A stretch of 64,000 nucleotides of DNA from Anodontia alba (GCA_964016985.1 OZ024829.1:74723610-74787609); one strand, 5' to 3'; shown: positions 33,521 through 46,345, counted from the first letter of the stretch. The notes: generated by a model not told the origin, from the letters alone. Program-made: numbers and translations.

Positions 33521-33845
33521 TTTTTTCTGTTGAAAAAAAAAATGCCTTAATATCAAGAGGTATGTTTCACAGTCGAATTTTTGATAAATATGTGAAGACA
33601 ATTAAAATTAAATCAAAATTGCAATCAATATTTGAAAGCAGATTTGGTTTAACATGTTAACTGAGAAATATGTTGATTACGAGAATACATGACAGGATAC
33701 ATGACGTAATTCACTTTTCATCAAGAACCCTACCTTACATATTTTTCCTGGTGAAACTTAGTAAAATTTTCAAGTTTTCTAAAACAAAAAAGATGTAACA
33801 AGGATTGAATATTTATCTTAAAAATAAGTTGAAAAATAGGTCTGA

Positions 33846-33886
33846 GCAAACTGTGTAGACCCAGATCAAACTGCTTCTAACAGTGA
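33846..33886. repeat. Half copy of the hairpin module
   Basis: gcaaactgtgtagacccaga followed by tcaaactgcttctaac: one arm of the module, without the pairing arm. Confidence 0.5.
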
Positions 33887-33888
33887 AA

Positions 33889-33970
33889 GACCGAATAGCT
33901 CAGTCAGCTAGAGCAATTAAACAGATATTTAAAACTGTTTGGTAGGTCGCAGGATCGAAAACTGTTTTGG
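33889..33970 (+). repeat. tRNA-like sequence (SINE head or tRNA pseudogene), copy 1
   Basis: gaatagctcagtcagctaga resembles a tRNA A-box region and gtcgcaggatcgaaaac a degraded B box, 40 bp apart. The acceptor stem does not pair, so it is not a functional tRNA. A second copy is at 34350-34422. Confidence 0.5.
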
Positions 33971-34162
33971 TCATTTTTCAATGATAAATAAAAGTTAAAA
34001 AAAAACCTCTTGGTCATATGTTTCTCTGTCAAAATAAAGTTCACAGGGTTCATTTAACCTATAATTGTTAACATGACGTAATCAAATGATAGGACGTTTT
34101 CAGAGACAATATGCAAGCAATGTTTGTCTTATCAATTAAAGTTATAATAAATTTAAGAACAA

Positions 34163-34163
<1 letters not shown>

Positions 34164-34209
<46 letters not shown>
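34164..34209. repeat. (GT)n microsatellite
   Basis: Twenty-three uninterrupted TG repeats in the Harbinger transposase intron. Confidence 0.95.
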
Positions 34210-34212
<3 letters not shown>

Positions 34213-34349
34213 TCCTTTTATATATTTGAATATCCCCCCACCCCCTCCCCCATCCCCACACAAATCACAACAGGTGCAACACTGTTTGCATATTTCGTGT
34301 TGTTTTTTTTTTATGTAAGAAATGGTTTATGGAAGCAGTGATACATGTA

Positions 34350-34422
34350 GGCCAAATAGCTAAGCTGCTAGAGCAATTAAACAAAAAATGGATATTGTTT
34401 AGTTGGATCGAAAACTGCTTTG
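34350..34422 (+). repeat. tRNA-like sequence, copy 2
   Basis: ggccaaatagctaagctgct and agagcaattaaaca match 33889-33970, as does the gttggatcgaaaactgcttt segment. Decayed A and B boxes; same strand, about 460 bp further on. Confidence 0.45.
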
Positions 34423-35016
34423 GTCTTGTTCACTGGTATGGTAATGGTGACTGCAAATTCTTCTTGCCTATTCAACAGTGACTAACATAGAAATGTTCAT
34501 TAAGTTATAGCACCTTCCATTTTTAGCTATATGTATATTTTGATTTATGGTTGCTGTTGGTCAAATACCTGAAAACAGGTTATGTTTAAAATTGTCTATG
34601 GAAGAATATGTAATTCAGGGAATATATATTTATTTTGTGATGATCCAAACATAAGCTCAGCACACCAGTCACCTTGTCACTGTGTGTAATTTACTAAAGT
34701 TTGTGTTGAATTATTGTAAGGATTTTTTGTAGTTCAAATATTTGTGCTAAATACGGTAAATGTCATGTATAAAAAGTTAGTATTCTTGCTAGAATTGCTT
34801 CATTTAGCCAGTTCTAACAAGTACCCAAAATTTTGTTTTATTGTGCAGAAACAATGGGCAAATACAAAATTATTGAACAGCATTTTTTGTATATTTAAAT
34901 TGGGGTATTCAAGTAGATTAATTACACTCCCTTGTTAATATAAGGACAAATGGAGTGTCATTTGGGTAAATTTTGTTCGTTTGTCATTAATTCTGTACAT
35001 ATTATCTTTTTTCCAG

Positions 35017-35210
35017 ACCCTGGTAGCCCTTAGATATTTAGCTAAGGAAGACTTCTCCGACAGGTGATATCCATGGCGTGTCCCTTAGCTCAGTGTGCAG
35101 AGGCTTGGCCGAGATTGTTTCAGCTATTTACTGGAATATCAACACCATTAATTTTCCAAATACAGAAGAAGCTGTGACAAAGTGCAAAAAGGAGTTGTAT
35201 ATTATTGCTG
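35017..35210 (+). pseudogene. HARBI1-like transposase, exon 2
   Basis: Acceptor ttttttccag (ends 35016) and donor gctg|gtaaac (35211) bound it. TLVALRYLAKEDF continues, after a 1-nt shift near 35057, as TGDIHGVSLSSVCRGLAEI, then INFPNTEEAVTKCKKELYII and AG. This is the helical region that precedes the catalytic DDE core in HARBI1 proteins (G-x-x-GVSxSSVCR, then a final G before the IGAIDGTHI-type motif). The exons carrying the DDE residues were not found up to 36704 or in 43172-47075. Confidence 0.8.
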
Positions 35211-35337
35211 GTAAACTTTTAGATTAAAGCCAGTTGCATAAGCAGTCATGTGTCATAACCTTAAACTCAAAAATAAATTTTGTGTTAGATAACACATGGT
35301 CCCAGTTAAGACACTTGTTCCAACCCAAAAATATTTT

Positions 35338-35455
35338 AGGTTTTTCTTACATCTCCTTGAAAACATATGTTGTGAGTACTAATTAGAAGCGTTTTTCTGA
35401 GACTCTGCTAATGAGTGCCCACAAAGCATTTTTTTTCTTCAAGGAGAAATAATCC
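35338..35455. repeat. Foldback repeat, member 2
   Basis: tctccttgaaaacatatgtt and gtgagtactaattagaagcg pair with ctctgctaatgagtgccc, acaaagc and cttcaaggaga. Imperfect palindrome of the same family as 33360-33520. Confidence 0.7.
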
Positions 35456-35639
35456 AAACAGAAACTGGATACCCACTCTTATCTTTACCTTTGGTAATGA
35501 CTGGATTTGCCCCTAACTTTTGTCTCGAATAAGGTTTTGGGAGTAAACGCTGCCAAAATGTGAGTGAGAGAAAAACCTGCGCTCAGTTTAGACTATTGGC
35601 ATGAGAGTTACCCGTCATTTAGGGCCTTATAGGCTAAGG

Positions 35640-35836
35640 AAAATGTTGTCTGGATGATAGCGAATCATTTTTATGCCCCCAACTTCAAAGCATTATTAAA
35701 TTGCTTCTGGGGCATTCGTCAGTCCATTCGTCTTTTTATCACGCTTTTTGATGCATATCATAACTTAAGAAACGTGCATGCTAATGTTCTGAAATTTCTT
35801 ATATGGATTATTCATAAAAAAATTCATAAAAAAATT

Positions 35837-35871
<35 letters not shown>

Positions 35872-36400
35872 AAAAAAAAGAAAACTGTTGAATCTAGAGC
35901 CTTGAAACCTAGTAAATTGATTGTTAATGGTGTGGAGATGACTTTTGAATAAATTCTGAAAAAAAAAAATATTTCATGAGAAATGACCCTTTGTAGATTT
36001 GGGTATTTTTCTCTTGTGACAGGCCATGTCAGCAAACTATCTCAAAAACTATTGAAGCTAGAGCCTTGCAACATGATGACTAAATTTGTAGTGATAAGAA
36101 GATGACCTGATTAACTTTTGAATTAATTTTGAAATATACTTCATTAATAATGGCCCTTTGTAGGTTTCGGGCATTTTCCCTTGGCAGCAAAATATCTCAA
36201 ATACTGTTGGAGCTAGAGCCTCATAACTGCATAGGTAGTGATAAGAAGGAAGTTAGAGGGGCCTATTGCTTCTGGGCATGAGTAAAGGCCCATTGTAAAT
36301 TTGCGTATTTTTCCCATTTCAGCAAACATTATGAAAACGCGCCTATTCAAATAGAAAATTTCACCTCCAAAAACTGAAAATTTTCAGATAAAAAAACTGA
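35640..36400 (+). repeat. Array fragments with poly(A) run
   Basis: 35670 onward starts ttatgcccccaacttcaaag, like the head of the array at 62669. A 31-A run (35838-35868) follows. Then come two to three ~140-bp units with gctagagcc(t/c)t, gtgataagaagatgacctg and atggccctttgtag. A further part unit at 36600-36718 runs into the LINE target site. Confidence 0.65.
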
Positions 36401-36404
36401 TATT

Positions 36405-36510
36405 TTTTCTTATTTCTACTCAAAACATGGGTTGTGGGTACTCGTTAGAACTGCCGGTTCTAGCGAGTACTCACAGTCTATGTTTTTGAGCAGAAATAAG
36501 AAAAATAATG
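36405..36510. repeat. Foldback repeat, member 3
   Basis: The clearest member: ttcttatttctactcaaaac, gggttgtgggtactcgttag and aac pair with gttctagcgagtactcacag and tttttgagcagaaataagaa around a 4-nt loop. Confidence 0.8.
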
Positions 36511-36896
36511 TATACCCTGTAAACCCCAGGTTTACTATATAAAAGTGGGGTTTAAGGGGGTCAAAATTATATAGGCCTGTTTTCGTGATGTATCCCTAAA
36601 ACTGTTTTTGCTAGAGCCTCATAACTTGATGAATAGATTAGTAGCGATGAGAAGATGACCTGATTAACTTTTGAATAAATTCTGAAAAATATTTCATGAG
36701 TTATGGCCCTTCGTAGATGGATGGATGGATGGATATTTTGTTTATAGACGCTCAACCCTAAAAGGGCATATAGCGTCTAATAAGTTTTATGTTATATGAT
36801 GATTTTATTTAATGAGAAATTTAAAAATATCTAGGATTGATGTGTTTATTTTAAAGAGATAAAGTATCAATGATTTTAAGTGATTAAAAATACTGA

Positions 36897-39800
36897 TCAT
36901 ATTTTATTAAAAAGTCCGATCTCTTTAAGAAAGTCGAGTATTTTCTGAGTTGGCATATCAAAAAGTTCCTTTATAGTTTTTATATTAAAATACTTTGTGC
37001 GAATGTGATTAAATTCAGCACAAGTGATAAGAAAATGTTTGACTGTGAAAGGTTCATTACAAGGAATGCAGAATGGAGCTTGTTCATTGTTTAAAATATA
37101 AGAATGAGTAATTCTAGTGTGTCCAAGTCTACATCTCGTGATTTTTGTTTGTTCTTTTCTGCTGAGATTAGAGAATGTGCATTTGCTGTTAAAATTTGGT
37201 TTGATTTCATTTAATTTATTATAAGTTTGTGTTTCCCAAACAGACTGACATTTGTTGTTGATGTATTGACAGACGTTTGATTTAAAGTCGGAGTGAGGAA
37301 TTTTGAAATTGGTTATTACTAAGGATAATGCAGATTTGGCTTCTGAATCTGCTAATTCATTTCCACGAATATTAACGTGGCTGGGAAGCCAACAAAATAC
37401 AATTTCTTTTGAAGCGGAAAGATAATAATATTTTTTAAGAATTTGCTGAATTAACGGGTTTCTATGGTGTAAATCTTTAAGAGATTTTAATACAGAAAGA
37501 GAATCTGAATAAATGATAAACTGTTTTTCAGACTGATCTCTGATATGGTAAAGTGCAATATCAATTGCCTTGGCTTCGGCGGTAAAAATGGAGCTATTAT
37601 CAGGTAATCTGATACTGTCAGTAAAATTTGGACTAATAACAGAACAAGCAACTTTCTCATCTTGTTTCGAACCATCTGTATAAATTGACAGGTAATGTTT
37701 ATAATTTGATTTGATTTCTAAAAATTCATTCTTAAAAATATGCGACTCGACTTCTGTTTTTTTATTTTTATGAAGGTCTAAAATAATCTTTGGAGGGTTT
37801 AACGTCCATAGCTCTTTTGATGGAAAAGAAAAATGCTGAACATTTTTAATATTGATATTGGCCTCTTCAAGTAACGGTTGTATTCTCAGGCCAAGGGGTT
37901 TAATAGCCGTTGGTTTGTTGTTGTAAAATCTTTCATATTTAGGATTAAAAACACAATCATAGGCTGAATTACGTGGATTGGCGGCTAATTTAGTAACATA
38001 TTGAAGAGACAATTTCTCTCTTCTTATATACAATGACGGTTCATTTGATTCAGTGTATAAACTTTCGACGGGGGAAGTACGAAAAGCCCCTAGAGCCAGA
38101 CGTAAACCTTGGTGATGAATAGTATCCAAAGATTTCAAATAAGATTTTCTAGCGGATCCATAAACTATGGATCCATAATCCAGTTTAGATCGAATTAAAG
38201 ATCTATAAAGATTTAAAAGAACAGTACGATCTCCTCCCCAGTCGGAACTGGAGAGAACTTTAAGAATATCAAGTGCTTTAAGACATTTAGCTTTTAAAGC
38301 TTTGATGTGTGGTATAAAAGATAATTTGTTATCGAACAAAAGACCCAGGAATTTTGCTTCAATGACGACTGGAATTGGACTACCGTATATGGTGAGATGA
38401 GGATCTAAATGTAGCTGACGTATCTGACAAAAATGAACGCATTGAGTTTTTGTTTTTGAAAATTTGAAACCATTTTCTGTTGCCCAATCTTCTATATTGT
38501 TTAAACATCGTTGTAGTTTGAATTCAATGGTTTCCATATTTTTCGATCTAATAAATATTCCAAAATCGTCAACAAAAAGTGAACAATCAAGGTCTTTCAC
38601 ACATTTAACAATATCGTTAATTTTAATGCCAAACAAGGTAGGTGATAAAATGCTTCCCTGTGGTACACCTTGTTCTTGTTTAAATATGTCCGATAACGTA
38701 TTACCTATTCGAACATTAAATGTTCGATCTGATAAAAAATTTTGAATAAAAAGTGGTAATCGGCCTTTAAGGCCTAATTTATGTAAATCTTTCATGATGC
38801 CATGTTTCCATGAAGTATCGTAAGCTTTTTCAAGATCAAAAAATACAGCTACGACATGTTCTTTTTTAATAAAGGCATCACGAATAAAGGATTCCAAACG
38901 AATCAAATGATCGTTTGTAGTTATTTTTTCTGAATCCAGCTTGATATTTTGTTATAAGCTGGTTTGATTCCAAGAACCAAACCAGCCTATCATTAATCAT
39001 TCTCTCCATTGTTTTACATAAACAACTTGTCAAAGCAATAGGTCTGTAGTTAGTAGCTTCAGTATGATCTTTATTTGGTTTTGGTATAGGTATAATCGTT
39101 GCTTTACTCCAGTCTTTTGGAAATTTTCCAGTGATCCAAATATCATTTAAAATATTTAATAAAGTTTTTAAAGCGTTATCGGGTAAATGTTTAAGAATTT
39201 GATAATGAATGTCATCAGGACCAGCAGCTGTATCATGAGATTTATGAAGAGCATCTAATAATTCTGAAGCTGTGAATGGTACATTATATTTTTCATGATT
39301 TAATGACGTAAAATTTAGATGCTCTTTCTCTCGTTCCTGTTTTATGTTTTGAAAGGTTTCGGAATAATTTGCACTAGAAGAGTTTTTCTGAAAATTCTCT
39401 CCTAGTGCATTGGAAATATCTTTAGTCGTTGAGCATATATTTCCATTTGATTTAATGTGGACATGCTTGTTATTTTTATTTTTGCCAGTAATTTTTCGAA
39501 TCATGTCCCATATCTTCTTTGCTGGAGTTCTAGAATTAAGTTTGGAGACGTATTGCTGCCAAGATGTTCTTTTAGCCGTTTTTATTGTCTTGCGAGCTTT
39601 TGCTCGCATTTGTTTGGCATGGATAAGATATTCTTTTGTTGGCTGCCTATTGAACTTTCGTAAGGCAGATTTTCTTTTATTTATTGAATTTTTAACATCT
39701 TTATTAAACCAAGGTCTATTTCTTTTTGAACGTGTCGAGGACTTTGGAATACATTTTTCGGCTACATGAATTAATGTATCAGTAAAAGCTTGTATATCAT

Positions 39801-40566
39801 CTGCTGTTTTAAACATTTCAGGATTTAATTTTTCATTACATAGCTCCATAAAATTCTCCCAGTTTGCTTTATTCAAATTCCATCGGGAATGATGGTCTTC
39901 ATTTGTCGATTCAATTTCTTCAATTTTAATTGGAAAATGATCGCTCCCATGAAGGTCATCTAGAACTGACCAATCAAAATCTAAGTAAATATTTGGAGAG
40001 CATATAGACAAATCTAAAGCAAAATAATTTCTTGTAGGAGAATGAAGATAAGTTGGTTGTTTATCGTTAAATAAACATAAATCATTTTCTGCAATAAAAT
40101 TTTCTATTATTTCTCCTTTGTCATTTGTATCCAGACAACCCCATAGTTTGCTGTGACTATTAAAGTCACCTGATAATAAATAAGGACGAGGTAACTGGTT
40201 TATAAGATTTTCTAAATCGTGTTTAGAAAATTAACAGTGTGGAGGAAGATATAGAGAACAAATTGTTATGGATTTAGACAGAGTGACATTTACAGCAACA
40301 GCTTGTAAATTACTATTTATATCTATCTGTCTATGAGGAACATTTGATTTTACAAGGATAGATGAACCTCCTGAGGCTTTCTGATTTTCAGTTGCGATAT
40401 GATTATATAAACTATAATTTTTAAAATTAATATTATCTGTATTTTTTAAAAAGGTTTCCTGGAGACAAAAGACAGTCGGAGAAAGTAGTGTTGTTAAAAT
40501 TAAAATTTCGTTATAATTTGCTTTTAGTCCTCTACAGTTCCACTGAATAATTGATTTTTTATCCAT
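36897..40566 (-). pseudogene. I-clade LINE ORF2 (EN-RT-RNase H), copy 1, broken
   Basis: Same protein as the intact 47264-50935 ORF. A single-base change (tta for tta-less aaattt context at about 40230-40232) turns the Lys of PHCKFSK into a stop, so the first frame is only 111 codons (40566-40231). A 2-nt deletion near 38920 separates the 40011-38878 frame from 38906-36897. The RT palm (FVDDFG) and RNase H (IYTDGSK, YSDSLSVL) segments are otherwise intact. Few substitutions relative to copy 2 imply recent common origin. Confidence 0.93.
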
Positions 40567-40599
40567 GATAAATGGAGAGATGATTTGAAAATAAGGAAC

Positions 40600-41887
40600 T
40601 TAATCCTTTTGTTTTCTCTGAGACTGCGAGAACATGGAGGAGTCAGTCTCTAACTCCATGTTCTCAAGGGAATCGAACCGATTGACCAACTTGATCGGAT
40701 CGGCCGACGCCCCTTTACTATATGGATTTGGTTCTTTATCTTTTTCTTTTCCATTTTTTCCTTTCTGGTCAGCTGTCCTGGACCTGGATCTCTGTTGTGA
40801 TCCACTTGTTTTAGTCGGCTGTGTTTGTGAACTGTTTTGAGATTTTGTTGATGGTCTAGACTGATGAGTAGATGTGGGTTTAGGTTTAGGTTTTAGAGTA
40901 GGAGTAATAACTTTTGAATTTGCTTTGATGACAGAATCTTTTTCGTTAAACTGGGTAGAACTTTCTTTGGTTTCAGGTTTAGTGTTTAGGGACTGAACAA
41001 CTTTTGCAAAGGTGATTTCAGGTTGATTTTCTTGTATTTTTTTGGCTTCCAAATAAGTAATTTTTTGTGTAACTTTAATTTTCATTATTTCTTTCTCTTT
41101 TTTCCAAATTTCACACTGATTTGATTTTGATTGATGGTTTTTGTGACAGTTCACACACTTGGCTTCATTTTTACAAGCATTTGTAGAGTGATCAAAGTCA
41201 CCCATACCACATTTTTCACATACTGATCCAGGTAATTCAGGACAGCCGTTTTCATGATGTCCAAACCTCTGACAGCTGAAACACTGCAGAGGATTTGGAA
41301 TGTAGACTTCAACCGGTATAATTTGGTAAAAGATTTTTAGTGATTTCGGTAAAGTTGTGGTGTTGAAAGTTAGTAAAAGTGTATTTGTTTCTATAAAGTT
41401 TCCATCTTTTTTAATTTTAAAACGTTTGCAAGCTGTTACTCCTTGTGTGTTAAGATATTCTGTGATATTTTCTTCAGTTTCATGTTTTAGCATCCTGTCA
41501 CGGATAATACCTTTGCAACTATTGAGTGTTTTATGTTCCGTGACAGAGACATTAATGTTAAAGAATTTTGTAATTTTCAAGAGATTATCAGTTTGAGATT
41601 TTCTGTTTGTTTCGACCAAAAGAGTTCCATTTTTTAATTTTTTTTACATTTTTTGGAGTGCCTATTAAAGATTCTATTTGCTTTTCTATGATGAAAGGAG
41701 ACAGTGAAGTAATTGGTTTGTCTTCCTTACTCGAAATCACTAAAAATTTAGCGAAGTTCTCATTTGCTTTGAAAGTAAAAGTAGTCGGTTGCGTGTCGTC
41801 CTCCGAAGAGTCGAACGCCAGAAATCGTTTTCGAGAGGCCATGGTGATGAAATTTTTGATTCGATAGCTATGCGCCCCACCCTCCAT
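40600..41887 (-). pseudogene. I-clade LINE ORF1, copy 1, frameshifted
   Basis: Nucleic-acid-binding ORF1 with three Cys-His knuckles (CFSCQRFGHHENGC, CEKCGMGDFDHSTNAC, CVNCHKNHQSKSNQC). One extra T in a T run near 41640 splits it into 41887-41588 and 41619-40600. The C-terminus (SQSQRKQKD) differs from that of copy 2 (SQTRKK). Confidence 0.92.
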
Positions 41888-43171
41888 GGAGCCCTACAAG
41901 GGGACGTTTAACAGAAATGGATCTCCTATTTCTAACGTCAAGGCTACATTGCTATTATACTCGGTGTCAAGATCAGAGTCTTCAGCTCGGCCTCATGCTT
42001 AGATGATTTCCCACCTATTCATCTAAATTTCCATAGAAAAATTTATGAACAGTTGAGTTCATCCCCCTATCCACAGCCTCCACTCACAGAGGTTTCCGCC
42101 AAAGCCCCAATACAAGCCCACCAATTGACCCTTCAGCCGCCGCCCATTGAAACTCACTTAAAGTTAGAGGAACATGAGAAAAATAAGCCCGGTTTGGTAC
42201 CATAAAGATACGTATGAAAGAGAGAAAGAAGCTAAGAACAAGTTGTGCGCTTCTAGAGCTTGGCACGACTGAGCCGATTGATCCAGGCCGGATCTAACCC
42301 AGACCGCTCTTCTATCTGAAATAAGGGCCAAAATGATGTGTTGAAAAGCTGGAGATCCCTGGGCTTTCCTCAATCATCAGGTTCCCCTCTCCCAGCATAC
42401 GAGACGCCACCCACGGCAAACAGGTGGTTCCTGTTTTAATAGGGGATTACACCCTATCCACTACAGAAGGAAAGTGACCTGTAGATTTTATTCCCTACAG
42501 ACAAGGGAGGCCGAAAACGTCTGGGAAATTGAAAGGTTATTTTTAACATAAATTAGGAGATCCATATTTAAAATAAACAGTTTATTATAGAAAGAAGGAT
42601 TCATTTTGGATTCATTTTTTAAGAGAGTCAAACAAATAAGCTGTGTTAGATGATATGTAGCTTTCAAATGATATGTAGCTTTCATACCTTGAAAAACGTT
42701 TAGTTTTTTATCTAACAATATTAAATGCATCTTACTTTTTAATGTGGAGAATGCTAGAGTTCGGAAAAATGACACAAACACAAGACAAACACATGTTAAA
42801 TACAGATGAGGTTATAATCTTCGTCCCATGTGCGACCCACGGGCACAGAATGATACACAAACAAATGAAGCATGTTAGTAACATGAGATAGGAAAGGTTT
42901 AAAAGGATAGATCTCGCGAAATTTGTTTTTTCCAATTTAAGATGCATTTCAGTAAATTTAATTTTATAGTCTGGAATTATACCGGTTGAACAGACGGTTG
43001 CTCTGTTATGTTAGGGGTTTTACCCAACTGCCACAGAAGCGGAAGGCAGCCACCTATTTCGAGGGCCCGGGTGGTCACGGGCGGCCTCTTTTAGATGGCT
43101 CGTACGTCACGCAGAGGGTACGTCTGGCCTATTCTAAGCCCGGAACCAGCACGGGGCGGCCCTTCGTAGAT

Positions 43172-44419
43172 AAGGCCATTTTTAACCTTGTATTATCTTT
43201 GGAGGCAAGCCTATGGTTGTGGGCATAGTGTTTTACAAACAAAATTTCTAGTTGATCAAATGTTCATCAGACTTGCTGGTAATGAGGGCAGCCATAAAAT
43301 CTTGGATGGGTTCGGTTTTGTCCTGTGGATTTGTACCAAGATTGTTAAATTTATAAGCCTAGGGGTAGTTTGTTTAGGACAGTCATGTCGCTTTTAAAGA
43401 TAAAAATTATAGAAAAATCGTAAGGCAGTCTAGATGTGTGAAACTTCAGTATTAAGTATGTAAATCTATTAGCTCTGCCTCATGTGAACACTACAGGACC
43501 ATCATAGTCCTCTTGTTTTTGTTATTTTTTTTATTTTTTCATAGAATGACAGTGGATGGAAGCACTGCTCTATTGATTACACTTGTAAGATTCACCATTG
43601 AACACTTTTATTTCTTTATATCAAGGTTTTTTCTTGTCCCTCAAAAATGCAAGATTTGGCCCCTTTTTGACTCTTGTATCCCTTAAACCTTCATCCTACA
43701 GAGATATTGATGTCCATTAAAATTTGCAGTATTTTCTGTAAAATTCAAACAATTAACCCCTTAAATATGGGTCAGACCTTATGTCCCCTTAAATAAATTT
43801 CGAGGGAAAATCCTGTTTTATGTTTTACTTCACAGATATACCTAAATGAAATATTTCATCACCGAGTTATTACCATGTGCTATGCAGTTGCATGTAAAAG
43901 GCTCTAACTGCAATAAAAAAAAATCAGATAAAAAATTCTATAATATGACAGATGAATTATATATGTATCATGTCAATTTATCTTAGTACCGTCAGTAGTA
44001 TAGACTTATAAGCTTTTATAAATAAATAAAAAAGAAAAGAAAATGTTCGTTCAATTCTCTTGTTTATATGACCTGTAGAAAAGAGAAGCACTTTATGATA
44101 CTAATTCGGGAGTTTATCTGATTCTTAACTGTTGAATTTCTCATTCACAAAGAATTAATTTATTCTCTTATATTAATTTTGTTATAAATGAGGTACAGTA
44201 ACCGATCATGAGAATCCTGGAACTGTCAGTAACTGCTTCTCTTATCTACAGCTGAGTTTTATTTCAATGCAGCATAATGCTATCACTTTAAGTATTCGCA
44301 GAATGACAGATTGGTTTGCAAATATTGCCATAATTTTTGACAAGTTTAAAATTCACCTGGACAAGTGGATTTTTATAGGTCATTAAATTGTTTTTTATGG
44401 TGACTTCTTTGGGTGAAAA
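43172..44419. other. Harbinger interior between the LINE copies, left part
   Basis: AT-rich sequence with no recognisable gene or element. Open frames at 42986-43228 and 43188-43397 straddle the LINE end or have no domain. Confidence 0.5.
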
Positions 44420-44830
44420 CCAATTTAATACAGATATCTACATTTGAAATACAGGTATCTGCATTTAAATGCAAATACTTACATTTAAAATGCAGATAGC
44501 TCTGGTTATTTAATAGACATATCTGAATTTGCATTATAGATATCTGCATTTTAATTACAGATGTCTGCATTTCAAATGCAGACAGTTCTATTTAAATAAC
44601 ATATCAGTATTTTTTAGAAACTCGGATAACTGTTTTTGAAATACAGATTTTTTTTTATTTGAAATGCAGATACATGTACGAGTATCTCAAACTGAAATAC
44701 AGATATCTATATTTAATATTTAAATAAATATATATGTAGTTCAAATGGAGATACTTGTACTTCTAATACAGATATGTGTATTTCACAAATACAAAAATCT
44801 GTATTTATAGAAAATACAGATACTTGTAAT
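44420..44830. repeat. Array of short palindromic ATCTGCATTT units, block 1
   Basis: About fifteen degenerate ~22-28 bp units of the form agatatctgcatttgaaatg, each nearly palindromic because (a)tctgcattt faces aaatgcagata. Many units contain the atttgcat octamer or a close variant. Resumes at 45955. Confidence 0.75.
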
Positions 44831-45954
44831 ATCTTTAAGAACCTGATTATTTTCAACTTTTAATTTCAAATAATAATCAATAGTCCCTTGCTCAAATTTT
44901 TGATAGGGTAAGTGTGGTATAGGTTGAGGATAAACCTATAAGTCTTCCCGTAATCTCGGTCAAAAGCAGGGTAGCTGAGGTGAGTCCAGTAGCCTCAAAT
45001 ACTAGAGGTACTGTTAATCCCTGCCTTAGGCGAGAGAAAAAAAAATAAATGGAATCCGAACACGTTTTCACTTATCATTTGCAGGGATGACACAGTCCCT
45101 TTGCTGGAGCGCCCCCTCTGGCTTCTGTATGGAAAGTCAAGTGCCCATGTGCAGGTTAAAGAGCCATACATTCAGCAATCTAAATGATTACTTGTGAGCC
45201 TTCATTCTATAATGCAGCATGTAACATGCATGCCTGCCTAGAATGCCTGAAAGCATTCCTTGTGAAAGGGCTGTCCGAAAACTGGTTCTCTTACATACTG
45301 ATATATCACATGTTCCTAGAAGCATATGGCGAATGGAAAGTTATCCAGGGTAGGATAAAAATTTAAAATTCTCACGCTTTTGAGTGCACTGGTTGTACAG
45401 CAATCAAGAGGTACACCATCGTTAAGTTAACGTCATTGAACGAAATGCTGTCGTCAAACGTCACAGTAATGTTATCACAATATAGAAGATGTTAACAATC
45501 GAAGTGATTAGCTAATTACAATCCATGTTCAGAAATGATATAAAGTATGCAAGAAGAAGAATCTTTCATGCAGGATAGGTAGATCGAAATATCGTATCCC
45601 TCGGGGATCACAGTCTGGCATCACTCGGCAAGCTTTTTGCCTCTAGATGCAGGACATTGACCCTCAGGAAAAAAAAAATTCTGTCTACCCCTCACACCCA
45701 TGATAGATTCCTAAATATACCACACCCTCTCTCTATGATAGATTCCTAAATCTACCACACCCTCTCTCTCTCTCTTTTTTGTGCTCCTCTTGACTGTAAA
45801 GAGATGGTAGTGAGCATCTTTATTATTATTATTATTATTATTATTTTCTGTCGTCTGTAGAGGCGGGAACTGTGTCATACACCATACTGTGACCAATGGA
45901 ACAGTGCATATGAAAATCCGCGAGGGAGACAAAAGGTTCTCATGAGTGGAGTAA
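44831..45954. other. Harbinger interior, unassigned, with (TTA)n
   Basis: Contains a TTA microsatellite (45819-45844) and two copies of tgatagattcctaaat(a/c)tac near 45700-45750. An acceptor-like ttatcatttgcag (ends 45082) precedes a short open stretch, but I could not align it to a Harbinger DDE exon. Confidence 0.45.
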
Positions 45955-46345
45955 ATAGAGATATCTCCAACTGAAATGCAGATTTCTGTTTTTGAAATGC
46001 AATATGTATTTGATTTAGAAATATAGATATCTGCATTTCAAATACAGGTATCTGCATTTCACAATTAGAGAAGTCTGTATTTTTAACGCAAATACCTGAA
46101 TTTCAGCTACATAAGAGATATTTCTAATTGAAATAATGATATTTGTATTTTTGAATGCAGATATCTCTGATACAAATGCAGATTTCTAAATTACGCTTGA
46201 AAATAGAAATATTCATTTTTTTCTCAAATTCAGTGACGGATATCTGCATTTTAATAAGAGATATCTGTAATTACAAAAAAAAAGTAAAGATATCTGTGTT
46301 TATTAGCAGAGATATCTGTATTTGAAATGCATGTATCTAAATTAA
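45955..46345. repeat. Array of short palindromic ATCTGCATTT units, block 2
   Basis: Same unit as 44420-44830 (tagatatctgcatttcaaat, acaggtatctgcatttcaca and variants). The two blocks are separated by about 1.1 kb of unrelated DNA. 46346-46897 is unassigned, with a (TTA)n microsatellite at 46810-46831. Confidence 0.75.

Larger units (their letters stand above)
36719..43157 (-). mobile_element. I-clade LINE, copy 1 (6,439 bp, full length, mutated)
   Basis: A perfect 14-bp target duplication GGCCCTTCGTAGAT (36705-36718 and 43158-43171) flanks a full-length insertion with a (TCCA)n 3' tail on the minus strand. It is the same length as copy 2 at 47091-53529 and nearly identical in sequence. The 5'UTR (41888-43157) is about 1.27 kb. 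ORF1 and ORF2 are damaged by two frameshifts and one stop. Confidence 0.95.

Noticed and set aside
33889..34422. Functional tRNA genes
   Set aside because: A- and B-box-like segments exist but acceptor and anticodon stems do not pair; more likely SINE heads or tRNA-derived repeats.
38464..38745. Plus-strand ORFs repeated at 48831-49112 and similar pairs (39410/49779, 41357/51732)
   Set aside because: Antisense shadows of the I-clade LINE ORFs; they appear twice only because the LINE does.
42084..42373. Minus-strand ORFs in the LINE 5'UTR (also 52458-52747)
   Set aside because: Two overlapping frames in the 5'UTR with no domain. Conservation between two young copies is not evidence of coding.
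45184..45366. Possible Harbinger DDE or C-terminal exon
   Set aside because: A vague resemblance to the Cys-Cys-x-x-His-Asn end of HARBI1 did not hold when the surrounding frames were read.
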